A DNA stretch of 64,000 nucleotides from positions 8,310,501 to 8,374,500 of the forward strand of contig NC_053190.1 in NCBI RefSeq assembly GCF_905163445.1. The letters run 5' to 3'. This document shows positions 13,114 through 26,300 of the stretch, one piece after another; positions within the stretch are counted from its first letter, which is position 1, and every line of letters starts with the position of its first letter. The position numbers were made by a program, and so were the translations under genes. This stretch comes from Pararge aegeria (lineage: Eukaryota; Arthropoda; Insecta; Lepidoptera; Nymphalidae). Under the pieces are notes generated by a model. That model was not told where the DNA came from. It saw only the letters and a program-made list of their open reading frames with translations, and did no database searches.

Positions 13114-14040
13114 CAAATAATAAAACCAAAACGTCTACAAATTCGAAACATCCAACTAGAATGGAATTCCCCGTTGTCCTTAACAGTTGAGTATTCGAGT
13201 CATTGTTCCACGTACACTGACAGTAATCCCCGTGTTGTATGCAGGACAAGTTTAAACCACTGATCTTTAAAATGCTTTGTGGAATGAATGCTTTCTTGCC
13301 GCATATCTACATCTAGTAATTCTGCAAAGGAATGGTTGCGTCCAACAAATGCGTTATCATGGATTCCACATCCTTCCCCTAAGTAACCTCTTTATCCACT
13401 ACTGGCGCGAGCTTCTTTCAATCTTTATCATTAATATGAAATTTGGCCATATTGCTCTTGGCGTAGTCATAACTTCATGTTTTTTTACAAGTAATAAGCA
13501 AAAAGTCATGTATATTTTACTAATTTGTCGAAGGAGTTCAAGTCAAAGTTAAAAGTAAAACAATATCGATTACTGAACAGTTACAGGCACATTTAAATCA
13601 CGCAATGGAAATTTATGCGGTACACAATGATTTATTCGCCTTGATTTTTTAAGTCTACAATGATCTAAATAAACTTTACTCGACACTGACCATTTTAAAA
13701 ACATAAAAAGGCACAAACAGTAAAAGTATTCACATTTACCTAAAATCTAATGATATGTATGTTTAAATAGTGTGAATAATACTGATTATATAAGAGTGAG
13801 CATCTTTTGCTACATACATCTAGTCTAGGAGGTACGTAAGTATTTCTAAAAACGTTGTAACGCAATATGACGACGCGACTATCCACGAAGAATGTGCACT
13901 CCGTGGTTGTTTTCCCTTCGTCGTATTCTGTGAGCAAGATTATAAAACATAATTAAAAGAAAACAACTGCAGGATTATGTTCATAGAATATCTTTAAATG
14001 AAAGATTGTATTTAGTATTTCTATCCTTGTCTAGAAGAGG

Positions 14041-14292
14041 TAGTAGCCAAGCACGCACCTCTAACTTTTCAAAGTTATGTGCGTTTTAAGTGATTCAAAT
14101 AACACTTGCTGCATCGGTGAAGGAAAACATCGTGAGCAAAACCTGCATGCCTGATAGTTCTCCATAATGTTCTCAAAAGTGTTTGGAGTCCCCCAACTCA
14201 ACTGTGCCAGCGTGGTGAACTACTGCCTTAACCCCTTCTCATTGTGGGAGGAGACCCGTTCCCGTAATGGGTTGATATGATGATGATGACGT
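14041..14292 (+). repeat. GATGAT-tailed SINE (family C)
   Basis: Body with GCACGCACCTCTAA, GGTGAAGGAAAACATCGTGAG, CCAGCGTGGTGAACTA and a terminal (GATGAT) run. The tail type matches RTE 3' ends, suggesting RTE mobilisation. Confidence 0.6.
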
Positions 14293-14723
14293 TGATCCTT
14301 GTCTACGGAGAAGAGTAGGTTAAGGATAGCACTATTATTACTTTCGGGTTTAATTTTTCGATTGTTAGCGATCGATTGATCGGTAAAATCGTTTTTTAGC
14401 AGTCTTCGAAGATTTAGCATACGTCAAGGGAAGGAATAAGAGATCGATTTTCGATTATCGCTTGTTGCTATGTTAAGGTTCCTAGGTAACTAACTATCAA
14501 CATGCGCATCACGAGAAAATTATGGCTTCCAACTTCTTGTCCTATTTCTATGAGATTAGATAAGAAAATGGTTAGGTAGACATAATTTCGAGGCACACCT
14601 CTAGCCCTATATACAGGTGTAGAACGGTAGGCGAACTAAGCATCCATCAACGACTAGAAAATTCAAATAGGATTTAAATTTCAATAGGTAGTGCCGGTTT
14701 TATAAAAGGAACTCCGTAGCATT

Positions 14724-14797
14724 CATCATCATCATCATCATCATCATCATGTCAACCAGTGGACGTCCACTGCTGGAAATAGGTCTTTTGTAGGTAA
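14724..14797 (-). repeat. RTE 3'-end fragment
   Basis: A (CAT)n run followed by CAACCAGTGGACGTCCACTG on the plus strand. Read on the minus strand it is CAGCAGTGGACGTCCACTGG plus (GATGAT)n, a 5'-truncated RTE end. Confidence 0.6.
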
Positions 14798-14843
14798 TAA
14801 TCATGTAGTGTATCCGTAAGTTCAACTAAATTTACCCGTGCCG

Positions 14844-15035
14844 TGTAGTGACAGCGATTAGAACACACATTTCGTGTCTCCGACGTTAGCATGGCGACGC
14901 GTCAACGATTGCCGCTGACACGTGCAGTTGCCTCTGCAGCGTCGTACCGACCGTGTATATAAGCCCTAACATAAATGGCACACGCAACGGGGTTGGAAGG
15001 AGATCAATAAAGAGTGTAAGCGTCATCCTGTGACA
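14844..15035 (+). repeat. Possible solo LTR
   Basis: The block begins TGTAGTGACAG and ends CCTGTGACA. It has TATATAAGCCC near 14955 and CAATAAAG near 15005, the TATA-then-polyA order of an LTR. I see no second LTR, no internal coding region and no clear target duplication, so this is tentative. Confidence 0.3.
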
Positions 15036-15110
15036 CCAAAAAATGACACCAAGGAACACAATTCATGGATGACCCCTTATATAAATTTTATTGATATAAG
15101 TTCATCACAG

Positions 15111-15116
15111 TTTATT
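15111..15116 (-). terminator. Polyadenylation signal of the CCDC170-like gene
   Basis: AATAAA on the minus strand about 205 nt beyond the TGA at 15321-15323; a second AATAAA is at 15087-15092. Confidence 0.5.
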
Positions 15117-15320
15117 TTCTATATATAACGTTCCAAATATATACATTATTATTATAATTTTAAATACGGGCAACTTTTTGACGCACTCTAAAGCCATGCT
15201 TCTTTTGTGTAAAGGACATTACCTGCGTAGTCACGTATCCGTCTAGTAGGTAGGTGTGGGTTTTAGGTATCGCCGTGCCTATCCGGGTGACGGTTAGAAG
15301 CGGGCGCGGCGACGCGACTG

Positions 15321-18300
15321 TCACAATGCCGCACGCCCCTTGTACAGATCGTCTTCGAGGTCGAACGCCGGATCCGCATATCCGGAATCGTCATAGCGTA
15401 GGGACCTGGAAGTAGAAGAGAAATACTGAGTCAGTGTTTAAAGCTGGCAAAGTTTGACCATTTATTATTTTGTCGTATTCCCTGGGGCAGTGGTAGTTAA
15501 ATGCTGTGGTCTATATGTGACGGACGTTTGACGGCCGATTGGCGCAGTGGGCAATGACCCTGTTTTTTGAGCCCAAGGCCGTGTTCCTACAACTGGAAAA
15601 TGTTTGTGTGATGAACATTAATGTTTTTCAGCGTCCGGGTGTTTCACGTCAGTTATCTTAGTACTCATAACACAAGTTACGCTTATTTTTTGGCTAGATG
15701 ACGATGTGTGTATTGTCGTAATATAATTATTTATTTTTGATTGCCGTTAGGGGCAAAGAGAATTTATAATTTCTGAATTTTCTCTGTTTTGTCTTTTGGT
15801 TTCGGCCGTGGCTAGTTACAACCATACGATTAGAGGTATGACTTTATTATAACTATCTTATCGCGACCATTTTAGACGGCATCATCATTTACCACCAGCA
15901 AAGTTGGCTGTGTTAACATAAAGTGGAAAAAAAATTTACATAACTTACATGAATGACGTTTATTTGGTTGCTTTAAATTTCTTAAGAGAATAAGTTGGAG
16001 ATCTTAATATTACCCACTATTAAGTACTGGCAAATATAAATTTCAATCTTACAAAACTAGGATATATCCAAATAATCAATCTTATATTTAAGTAGCTGTA
16101 GCCCCCGACTTTGTTTGCCTTTTTATTCGGTAAACGGGTACTATTCTCGGGATACACGGGATAAACAGTATCGTATGTCCGTCTAAAGGTATCCATGCAA
16201 AATTCCGCTATGATCGGTTTAGCTGTGAAGCCGTACATAGGTCACAATGAATATAATATTAAATACCCCGGGGATAATAAATAAATAATTAAGGAAACAA
16301 ACAGACACACATGGATGGCAGTTGCAACAGTGGAAATAGTATAGCGTAGGTACGGAACACGTGATAGAAGCAAAACTTTGAATTTCGTTATAACTGATTA
16401 ATGAACACTCATGTTATAGTTTAACAACAACCTAGTTAAATCTTTTTTTATTTAAATACCCCCTATAAACCTTTTTTTTTTTTATTGTTAAATCTTTTTT
16501 TAATTTGAATATCTCTCCTATTGTGTGACAGTTTAATGGAATAGTATAGTTTATCACTTACAATGTAACTACGCTTTTATAAAGATGTAATAAGTACATA
16601 GAGTTATAGAGAGTATGTATTTCTGTATGACTGTGATCAGATAACGAATAATAAATAAATAGATATACTATGACAATAAACACATCGCCATCTTGCCCCA
16701 AAGTAAGCGTAGCTTGTGTTATGGGTGACTGATAAATAATTTTATGAATAATATACATAAATAGTTATAAAATGCAGATAAACACACTGAAAAACATTCA
16801 TTATCATCATCATCATCATCATCATCAGCCTATCTCAGTCCACTGCTGGACTAAGGCCTCTTCATTTGTACGCCATCTCGGTTTATTGCTGGTTAGCTGC
16901 ATCCAGTTCTTCCCTACTGCCTTTACAATATCATCTCTCCATCGAGCTGGTGGTCGGCCAATGCTTCTGTGTCCAGTACGCGGTTGCCAATCCAGAATCA
17001 CTCGGCTCCACCGCCCGTCCTCCCTTCGGCATATGTGACCCGCCCAGTTCCATTTCAGGGCCGCTGCTCTTTGAACGATGTCAGTGATTCCAGTTCGGTT
17101 TCTGATCTCTACGTTGGGAATCTTATCTAATAGAGACAAACCTAACATCGCTCTTTCCATTGCCCGCTGAGCCACTTTGAGCCGGTGCACAACCTTCTTT
17201 GTAAGGGTCCATGTCTCTGCTCCATATGTCATAGTGGAAAGGAATGTCTCCCTTAAGGACGTCTGAGAGTTTCCTAAAGGCTACCCACCCGAGTTGGATG
17301 CGTCGGCTAATCTCTTTTTCCTGTCCCTCCTTGCTTAAGGTTATTGTTTGTCCGAGGTAGACATATTCGGAAACACACTATACCTGGCAGCCGTGGACAG
17401 TAATATGGGCAATGTTATCCCGACACATTACTTTCGTCTTGTTGATGTTCATTTTAAGTCCTACGGCTGTGCACACTGTATGTAGCTCTTCCATCATCGC
17501 CTGTAGGTGTTTTAAGCTTTCTGCTGTAAGGACAATGTCATCAGCGAACCTCAGATGAGACAGTATTTTGCCATTGACGTTAATGCCTTTCGAAGACCAG
17601 TCTAAAAGGCGAAAGATATCTTCCAGCGCTGCAGAGAATAGCTTTGGTGAAATTGTGTCGCCTTGGCGAACCCCCGTAAGGATCTTTATTTGGTTTGTCA
17701 GTTCGTGTAATTTAACCTGTAGTGTAGCACCGCTGTAAATTTCTCTAATTATTTGGACATATCTGTCGTCCACTAAGCAACGTTGTAAGGCATGAAATAT
17801 TGCCCAGTGCTCTACGGAATCAAATGCCTTCTCGAAGTCTATAAAAGCGAGGTAGAGAGGACGGTTGTATTCCCCACACTTTTCTATAAGCTACCGGATC
17901 GTAAAGATATGATCTATGGTTGAGAAATTTGATCGGAAGCCAGCCTGTTCGACTGGTTGTTCAAAGTCCAGGCGCTGTGTGATTCTTATTGTTAGCACTT
18001 TCGTAAATAATTTATATATGTGGTCTAGGATTGAAATAGGTCGGTAATTCGCTAGGTTGGATTTGTCCCCCTTTTTGTGGATTAGCGTTACAACAGCGTT
18101 TTTCCACGATTTGGGCGTTACACCTTCGTGTATTATTTTATTAAACATAAGTTGTAGACGCTTACGAACAGGTTTACCACCACATTTTACCAGTTCAATC
18201 GGGATTTGGTCTTGCCCGGATGACTTTTCGTTTTTCATGTGCTTCAGTGCGTTACTTATTTCGTACAGGCTTATATCCGGGAGGTCTTCAGTCCTACGTC

Positions 18301-21300
18301 TTACTAGTTTTGCCCTGGGATCTCTTCCTCTGTAGGTCGTCGGTTCTGGTGTAATAGTACTGTAGAGATCTGTATAAAAGTTCTCTACAGTTCTCAGGAT
18401 TTCATCCCTATCTTCTGTTTTAGATCCATCGGGTCTCAGCAAACTGTATATTTGGCCGCTACCAGTATTCAATTTCCTTTGGAACACTTTTGGACCTCTA
18501 TTTTCTTTGATTGTATCAATGATGGCATTTCGGCTATATCTCCGTAGATCGAGTCTTATAGATTTCCTCACCCTCTTGTTGAGCTGCCTGATATTTTGGT
18601 TCTCTTTACTCATGTTTAATCTTCTTTCATCGATAAGTGCTAGTGTGACATCGGATAAGACTCTGTGTCTAGTGTTACTGCTGGTCAAAAACTTCTCCGC
18701 TGTTCTTTTTAAAGTTTTGCATGTATGCTCATTGAGCTCATCCACAGACCAAGCAGAGGTATCCACATCAAAGGCTGTTTCTAGGTCTTGTTGATATATC
18801 TCCCTCTTTTCTTCTAACGATCTGAGATTACCTCCTGCAATTCTATTCGAACAAAGTGTTTTCCTAGCCTTCCTTACATTTATATGAATTTTAGCCCTTA
18901 CAATACGATGGTCACTTCCAGCACTTATTTGATTTAAAACATTTACATCGTAGCAAATATGTTTTCTATTACAGAGAATATAGTCTATTTAATTCCGTGT
19001 TCGCCCATCTGGGCTTTGCCAAGTCCATTTTCGCTGGTCTTTTTTTCTTAAAGAAAGTGTTCATCGCAAATAATCCCTGCTGCTCGAGGAAATTGACTAG
19101 AATTTGTCCGCGGTCGTTTCTTTGCCCTAACCCGAATTCTCCAACAAACTTTTCACGGGGATTGCGTGGACCAATTTTAGCATTAAAATCACCCATAACT
19201 ATTGTGTAGTAGCAGTAATCATCTGTAATACCTTTTTCTAAGTCTTCATAAAAAGACTCAACTGTCTCGTCCGAATGAGAGCTAGTGGGTGCGTAAACCT
19301 GGATGATCTTCAAAGTATACCGTGCGTTAATCTTAAAAGTGGCATAAATAACCCTGCTTGATATAGCTTTGACCTTTTTGAGATTGTCTGCTAGAGATTT
19401 GTGTATCAACATGCCAACTCCACCAGTTGAGCTATCCTCATTACCCTTAAAATACAGGAGGTGCCCCGAGGTCAACTTTTGTAGATCTCCTCCTCTGCGT
19501 CTTGTTTCACTTAGGCCGATCACATGCCATTTTATTCGTTGCAAGACTACATTTTCCAGTTTACAGAAGCGGTCATTTGTCATCATAGTGCGAATGTTAT
19601 ACGTAGCCAGGTATATCGTTTTATGACAGCTATTCCTACTCCAGGGATTCTTAGCACCCTTTGCTCTGCTGGTTGTCCGACTGCTGTCGTGGCCGGGCCT
19701 GGCAGAGCTGCTGGAGACTAAGGGCCATATCTGTGAATCGTGCTGCATGAAGGTAATTGGCAATAAAACGCCACGCTTGCCGAGCGGGTTGGCGAGTCTA
19801 CTCTTTTAGAGGTTAGTCTTGGCTTGTAGCTACCATTCTGGTGATCCAGATTAGGTTATTAGCCACCGCCTTGGTTCGGTGGGGTCACTCTTTTAGCACC
19901 ACCCAGGGGGTACGTGTAGAGTATTGAAAGGTAACTTCTACGGACGCGAGTGGCAAGACCCCCCCATTATCATCACAGAAACATTTTCCAGTTGTGGGAA
20001 TCGAACCCACGGCCTTGGTCTCAGAAAGCAGGTTCACTGCACGAAGCGGCCGAATAATTCATAGAATAGGTTTTGAGGATATGGAAATCGGCGAAGGCGG
20101 TTAAAACAAAATTTTGTCGCGGACGAAGAACGATGAAGATAAAGTTGGATTTATTAGACTTATTAGCAATAACAAAAAAACGATGAGTAGAATAGCAATA
20201 TTATTACAAGCCGCCTACGCGTGTCCGGAGTCATTGTAACTCCACAGGGTGTGGCAGTCTCATTCAACATCCCATTTTTTCTTAAGTAATTGCATTATGT
20301 ACCCATGTATTAAAATGTCGGAAGGACACATGACGCCTTCGGCACAGTATGGCGCCAGAGAGGTATTGTTTTTAGTATCTTTACTATTAATGACATAAAT
20401 ACGTTTTATAAGTCATGTTAACGTAGTGGCTAGGGTTTCCGTTTCATGTGAATAAAGTTCGATCCGGGCACGCACCTCTAAATGTTCAGTGTTACGTGCT
20501 TTTTTAATGTATGCGAATAAATATTCACTTATAATACCACAAGAGCTTCAAAATTATCGGGTATTTCCCGATAGGTTCGTTGCAAACAAATGAAGGATTC
20601 AAGTTTTTCAGGTTAAAAACTCGCGCTTCGCGCTCGTGATTTTTCCTGAAAAACTTGACGACTTTATTTGTTTGCAGGGAACCTTGAGGGAAATGCCAGA
20701 TAATTTTGAAGCTCGTGTTGTATTCGGGGGATTTTTCCGTCCCAAATGTCGGCCAATAGAATTGCACCATGAGACGAAATGTACAGTTAACAAATAAGAA
20801 TTTCATAATGAATAAATATAGCAAAATATATATAGCAACTACCAGAGAAAATTTTCAAAAAATTATCAGTATAATACCATGTAGGTTGTACCACGTGACG
20901 TCGAATGGTGCAATTCTATTGGTCGATATTTGGGTCGGAAAAATAATCAAGGAAAACATCGTGAGAAAACCTGCTTGTGTAACACTTCTCCATTATGTTC
21001 CTTATTCGATTTTTTTTATTTCGATTGATAACATATATGTTTAAATTTGTATTTTTCTGACATATTTATTGTGACTTATTTCGTGATTTAGCAATCCTTT
21101 TAATTATAATTCGTTTTCATGAAATATGGGATTTGCAGACTATTAATTTAGTTCAATGTTATGGTCTATTTATGAAATTTTTTGAACTAAACAACATACA
21201 TTGAACTAAATTAATAGTCTGCAAATCCCATATTTCATGAAAACGAATTATGAAAAATTTCATAAATAGACCATAACAAATTTATTTTAATATACCTTTT

Positions 21301-23306
21301 GTACAAACATTCTGGATACAAATGAATATTTAATCCTTATATTGCCTGGGAGAGATCTCCACTAAGCGCCTTTTGAATGATGCTTCTGTTTTTTTTCTAA
21401 TTCTTCTTTTTTTAAACTTTAATTTGATGTGGTGTGCGAAAAAGAGTTTAAATAAATGTTATCACAAGCGTGTCCATCAATCCGCACTTGGCCAACATTG
21501 TAGACTACGACCTAAACTTATCCCAGTCTGAGAGGATACCCGTGGTCCGTACCCTCAGGCCCTGTAGTGTGCTGTGTGCCCTTAATTAGTTGTTGATGAT
21601 TGAAATTATAATATGTTTTTTACTACGTACAATAATTTTAAAAATAATGTAAAACGACTTGATAATTTGGTACATAGTTTTAAATTAATTATCTAGCTAG
21701 AATCCGAAATTATGAAATGCAAATCAAAATGTATGCGATATTTATGCAGTTTAATGTTAAAATAATTGTATATGTAATGCCAATGCATCTTTCAGTGATT
21801 CAGCGAATTGCTTCTTGGGGCTAGTAGGTAGTATATTCGACTACGGAATACAGATCAAGACAACCGCCCAGATTTTTATCACTAACTTATGATAATAATC
21901 ACTGTTAAACCCCGCAAACTTTTTGGAGATTCTCGAAGGATTTAAACTCTAAATCCCCTTGTTCCGTCAGAGAAGAGGCATGCGCGTGTTTGTGTAGATA
22001 TTGATAAGACGAGGAAGATGATATCAGAATAAAATTTACAGTAATTAACAGAAATTTGACTGGCTCAGAACTGTCAACTCTATCGAGCAATTCTATGTAA
22101 ATATATTCTGTAACGATTTGTATAAATTTTAAATATTTCTGACACTTAGATAAACCACAAACACGAAGAAATACGAGGAGCGAAGCTTAAATGAAAAAAA
22201 TAAAAGGTAGGTACGTACTATTTTTTCATGAAAAGACTTGTTTTACTTTAAAATTTATCTTGTTTATAGACTAAGAATAGAATAGAAACTTTATTGCATC
22301 AAAACACAGAAGGAAAAACAGAAATAGTACTTAGCTTTTTCTGACAGAGCTCGTCCCGCGTCCGGGAAAGTACTACCACAATGCTAAGCATGCCGCTAAA
22401 CAGCATTGTCGCAATGCTGTGTTCCAGTCTGAGGGGCGCGGTTGCCAGTGGCAACCTGCGAAGTGTTGCTCTATTTAGGAGCGATGGAAGTCCTCTTAGC
22501 GTCGGGTGGGCCATCTGCTTTGTCCATCAATTATTCCTATAAAAAAAAACTTACCGATCGGGTGTCCGAGTTCTGCATCTGGAAGGTGGTGGAGACCTGG
22601 ACGAAGCACGCAACAGTGTGGGATCGTCGTATCGCCGCGAAACAACCGTGAAGTCGTGATGCGCATCAATCAGTTTTTGTAGTCTCGATACCATCTCGAA
22701 GTCCGAGACCGACGACGGCACCAGTATCCCTAGGAGCTTAGCGATCGAGCTCCTGAAAGTAAAGAGGACCAAATCAGTCTAATCATCCAGAGGTAATCAA
22801 ATTCGTAAAAAAATATATCTGAATAAGATCAACTTCTAAAAACGTTTGGTGAAACAGTTTTTTGTTAAGTTTAGAAACTGCATAAATTGGCTATTTGTTG
22901 TGCTTGCCAAAAACTAAATTTTTTTGGCATTAGAAAATTAATTTCGTATTTTCCGTTTTGCACGCTTGGCTAGTAGATGTTATTATCGTTAGGCTATATT
23001 AAAACGAGATTCAATAATGATTGATGGCTCTGGCATTTCTATTGAACCGATATTATAATATTTATTAACAAAATCATGTAGAACAAAACTTGCGACTAGG
23101 CATTTCTATTATACTAGCCCAACATACTTAGTATAATAAAATAAATTATATCTTAAAATATACCCGATGAATCTCAGGAATTGTAAATATTATACTAACA
23201 AGTGGCTGAAGATGCTGTCATAAACTGACACGGAAAATATTGTCATTTCAAAGTTCAAATTGGCAGACACAAAGATTCCAGATCTTGTCTGCACAACTCA
23301 CTTAAT

Positions 23307-23338
<32 letters not shown>

Positions 23339-26300
23339 TTACACATACCACGTATACAAACCATTATTATAAATGATGTATGAATGATGAGGTAGGTTTG
23401 GAACTACGGTGAAGGCAAGGTGACTATGGTGAAGACTGGAATTTTTTTCTATGAGACTATAAGACGTTCTGTTATAATATCTACTTAACTACGAGAACTT
23501 TGTAAATGAAAAAAGATTTCTTTACTACTAGTACAAGTTAGCCCTTACCTGCAATCTCACATCATGGTAAGTGATAATGAAGTCTAAGATAGTAGCGGGC
23601 TAACCTGACAGGGGTATAACAAAATTTGTTTCTACGGAGCATCGTACCGGAACGCAAAATCGCTTGGCTGTACTTCTGTCGTTAGGGTTGGTAACTAACC
23701 ACGTCCAGAGGTTCTCACCAAACAAGATGGATTTAGAAGTGGTTACTTATTTATATATGCATAACACCTTTAAGAACTAGGTAGTACATAGAACAATATA
23801 AATATGTTGACATAATTTGTCATGATTTCGAAAGAACGTTTTATCAGTAAATCAAGTGAACAGCTTTTTATCGAGTTCCGTTGTCTCCGAAAGTATGAAC
23901 GTTATGCAATTTGACTTTGTAATCGGCCATGTCGCGCCTGCATTTAAATCGTCAAGGTCAAGGGTGAGACTGCTTACTAGTTTCTGGTAACTTACTAATG
24001 TAGTAATTTTTCGTGCGAAGGCGATACGTAGCCCTAATTTATAGTCAGAGACAATTTTTATCTTTTCCTTAAATGGTATTTGAGATCATGATCTTTTATT
24101 GTTATTTATAAGATTCAATAATTATAAATACCTATCTTGTGCCTGCTATCAGAAAAAAATACAAATAAGAAAAACTGAATTATTTATTTATGGAAAAGGT
24201 AGTACTAACCTTAACCATATATGTATTGTTTACAATAAACTACCGAATAACATCTCGGGTAATTAGGTATATGTCTCAATAAGTTAAAAGTTTTTAGAGA
24301 ACATACGGTACATTTTTATTTAAGATGTACATTAAAAATCCTAACATACCTAAACGATAGAATTGTTTGGGAATAATTTTTTTTTTAAATATAATGTGTG
24401 TAATTAGGTTATAAAAAAAATTACATGACTTTTGACCTAATTTTGCATTGATTTTCATAAATACGTACCTCTTAAGTCTCAGTTTTCTTGCAATTTATTT
24501 CAACAAACATACATCTTAAGATTGTTTCCATTTAGTTAAATACCTAAATATTTTAACAAAAGGAATTTAATTAGCTTTAAATGACTGTATGCGAAGTGTT
24601 AACTAAAGGAATATCCGATTAAGTTTTTAAGAATACGAAAAGTTATCATCATTAGTTTATTGTATTTATTGTATTTTTCTCTGTTATGTCGGTGCAATAA
24701 AAATCTAATCATTATAACATACATTTATACATATACAACTTACAACAGTGGAACCATTATGGCTGAAAATTATGCTCCTATAAGGTACATAAATAAAGTT
24801 TTAACATTGGGTTTCTCTTTGTTTTCTTTAATTACCATACCATAATTTGAAAAAGCATTTATAGTTATGATGGTTTAAAGGCACAGAAAGATGGCAAGAA
24901 GCATAGAATTATTGTATTTAAATGCAAGTTTCTATTACCTAAAGCTCAGCAGTTGGGCTTCTCTTCTCTGGCACTCAGCGAGAGCTTCTTTTGTCCTGGC
25001 GAGGTCATCTCTAAGCATTGTCATCTGATGGTCTGTGGTAGTTCTCTCTTGCTCGAAGGTCTCACCGGTGGCTCTTACTTGGTCCTTCAGGACGTTCACT
25101 TTACGATTGTAGCGTGCACGAAGTAAATCTGCTTCGTCTAATTTCTTTTGCAGCTCTTCAATTTTGCGTGCCCGTTCAAGTGACGTTATCTATAGGGCCA
25201 TCAAAAAAATAGTATTAATAAAACAAATAACTATTTATACTTATTTAGAGTAAATAAAAAGTAAGATAATGATGCCAATTCTGTTGTATAAGTACTAATA
25301 TCAAGTAATAAATCTCTAAAGGAAACTAAATTGATAAGCCTAAAAGTAGTGCTTTCTATGCACTGTTTCTTTTTACAAGACGATAGCACTAAGTATTTTA
25401 AAATCTAAATTTAGTTTTGTTAAGTTTAATCTCTTAATTAAAAAAAAAAAATTAAGTAATAAATTAAAAAAATTCAGTTGGTAGTAGTCATAAATGGTAG
25501 TAGTAGCACAGAGAACGTTGCTGCTCGTTCTCCGTCTCAAGTGTTCCCTTACCACACCAGCGGTAAGAGGATGGGTGGGGACCACTGTATTAGGATCTGC
25601 CGTTACCACATGGCGTGATACTTAGTACCCGATAGCGGTAAATTTTTAGTCACATTATAGCTACATATAGTAAAACGAGGTAAATCTGCTGGAAGCAAAA
25701 CTATATTATAAAGATGATAATGCAGTACACGTGTTCGTGTTCGCTAACTATCGTTTCAGAGTCACCTAGCGAGCGACGGAAAGAGCTATGTTAGTATCTC
25801 TACGTGATCAACTCAGAAATGAGGAGATCCGTAAAAGAACTAGAGTTACAGACATAGATCAACGAGTTGCGAAGCTGAAGTGGCAATGGGCGGGGAACAT
25901 AGCTCGGGAAACCGATGGAGGTTGGGGTTCCAAAGTGTTAGAGTGGCAACCCTGCACCGGTAGGCGCAGCGTTGGTCGACCCCCAACCAGGTGGACAGAC
26001 GACATCAAACGAGTCGCGCGGAGTCGCGGCTGGCCACCCAGAATCGTGGAGTTTGGAACGCCCTACAAAAGACATACGAGTATGTCCAGCAGTGGACAGT
26101 TGACAGTGGACAGTTGTTACCGATGATGATGATGAATTTAATACAATATTCTTTGACGTTGCATCAATGTACAAATAAAAGCGGTCCAATTAGTGGCAGC
26201 TACTTTTTCAGCCGAATGAAATAATGAAAAATAATTACATTTCCTATTTCAATCAAACATAATTGATTTGAGTCACTTATATTTTGCTAATCTTCAATAA

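Larger units (their letters stand above)
11387..15110. other. Intergenic spacer with SINEs and a possible LTR
   Basis: No supported gene. It holds two family-A SINE copies (11695-11945, 12870-13113), a GATGAT-tailed SINE (14041-14292), a RTE tail with a (CAT)n run (14724-14797) and a possible solo LTR (14844-15035). The stretch 13260-14040 shows nothing I can name. Confidence 0.6.
16668..20053 (-). repeat. SINE family-A copy split by an RTE element
   Basis: The tail half (16668-16804) and the tRNA-like head half (19965-20053) are parts of one SINE in minus orientation. They are separated by the RTE retrotransposon, and the interrupted place reads CATTATCATCA on both sides (16799-16809 and 19965-19975), a target-site duplication. 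Confidence 0.75.
15406..22554 (-). other. Last intron of the CCDC170-like gene, filled with repeats
   Basis: A 7149-bp intron bounded by CCCGATCG/GTAAGT and CTACTTCCAG/GTCCC. It holds a SINE (15529-15745), a decayed RTE nested in another SINE (16668-20053), a foldback insertion in a third SINE (20421-21000), interleaved inverted repeats (21106-21277) and a LINE 3' end (22265-22540). Confidence 0.65.
22753..24938 (-). other. CCDC170-like intron (between exons 9 and 10)
   Basis: It contains a SINE family-B tail (23532-23715, minus) and a CA-rich microsatellite (23308-23345). Nothing else is recognised in the AT-rich remainder. Confidence 0.55.

Noticed and set aside
19980..20053. tRNA-like sequences with A and B boxes (also at 11880, 13045, 15540, 32870 and 45035)
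   Set aside because: Each is followed by the same non-tRNA body and tail and lacks a foldable acceptor stem, so they are SINE heads and not tRNA genes.
21905..22090. Minus-strand frame that could be a last exon of the CCDC170-like gene
   Set aside because: The phase would fit, but the start of the frame reads like a pyrimidine-rich intron, the acceptor is weak and the sequence has no coiled-coil or charged character. The exon at 15321-15405 is better.
22442..22651. Plus-strand frame over 22442-22651
   Set aside because: It spans the LINE 3' end and the antisense of a CCDC170-like exon, so it is not an independent gene.
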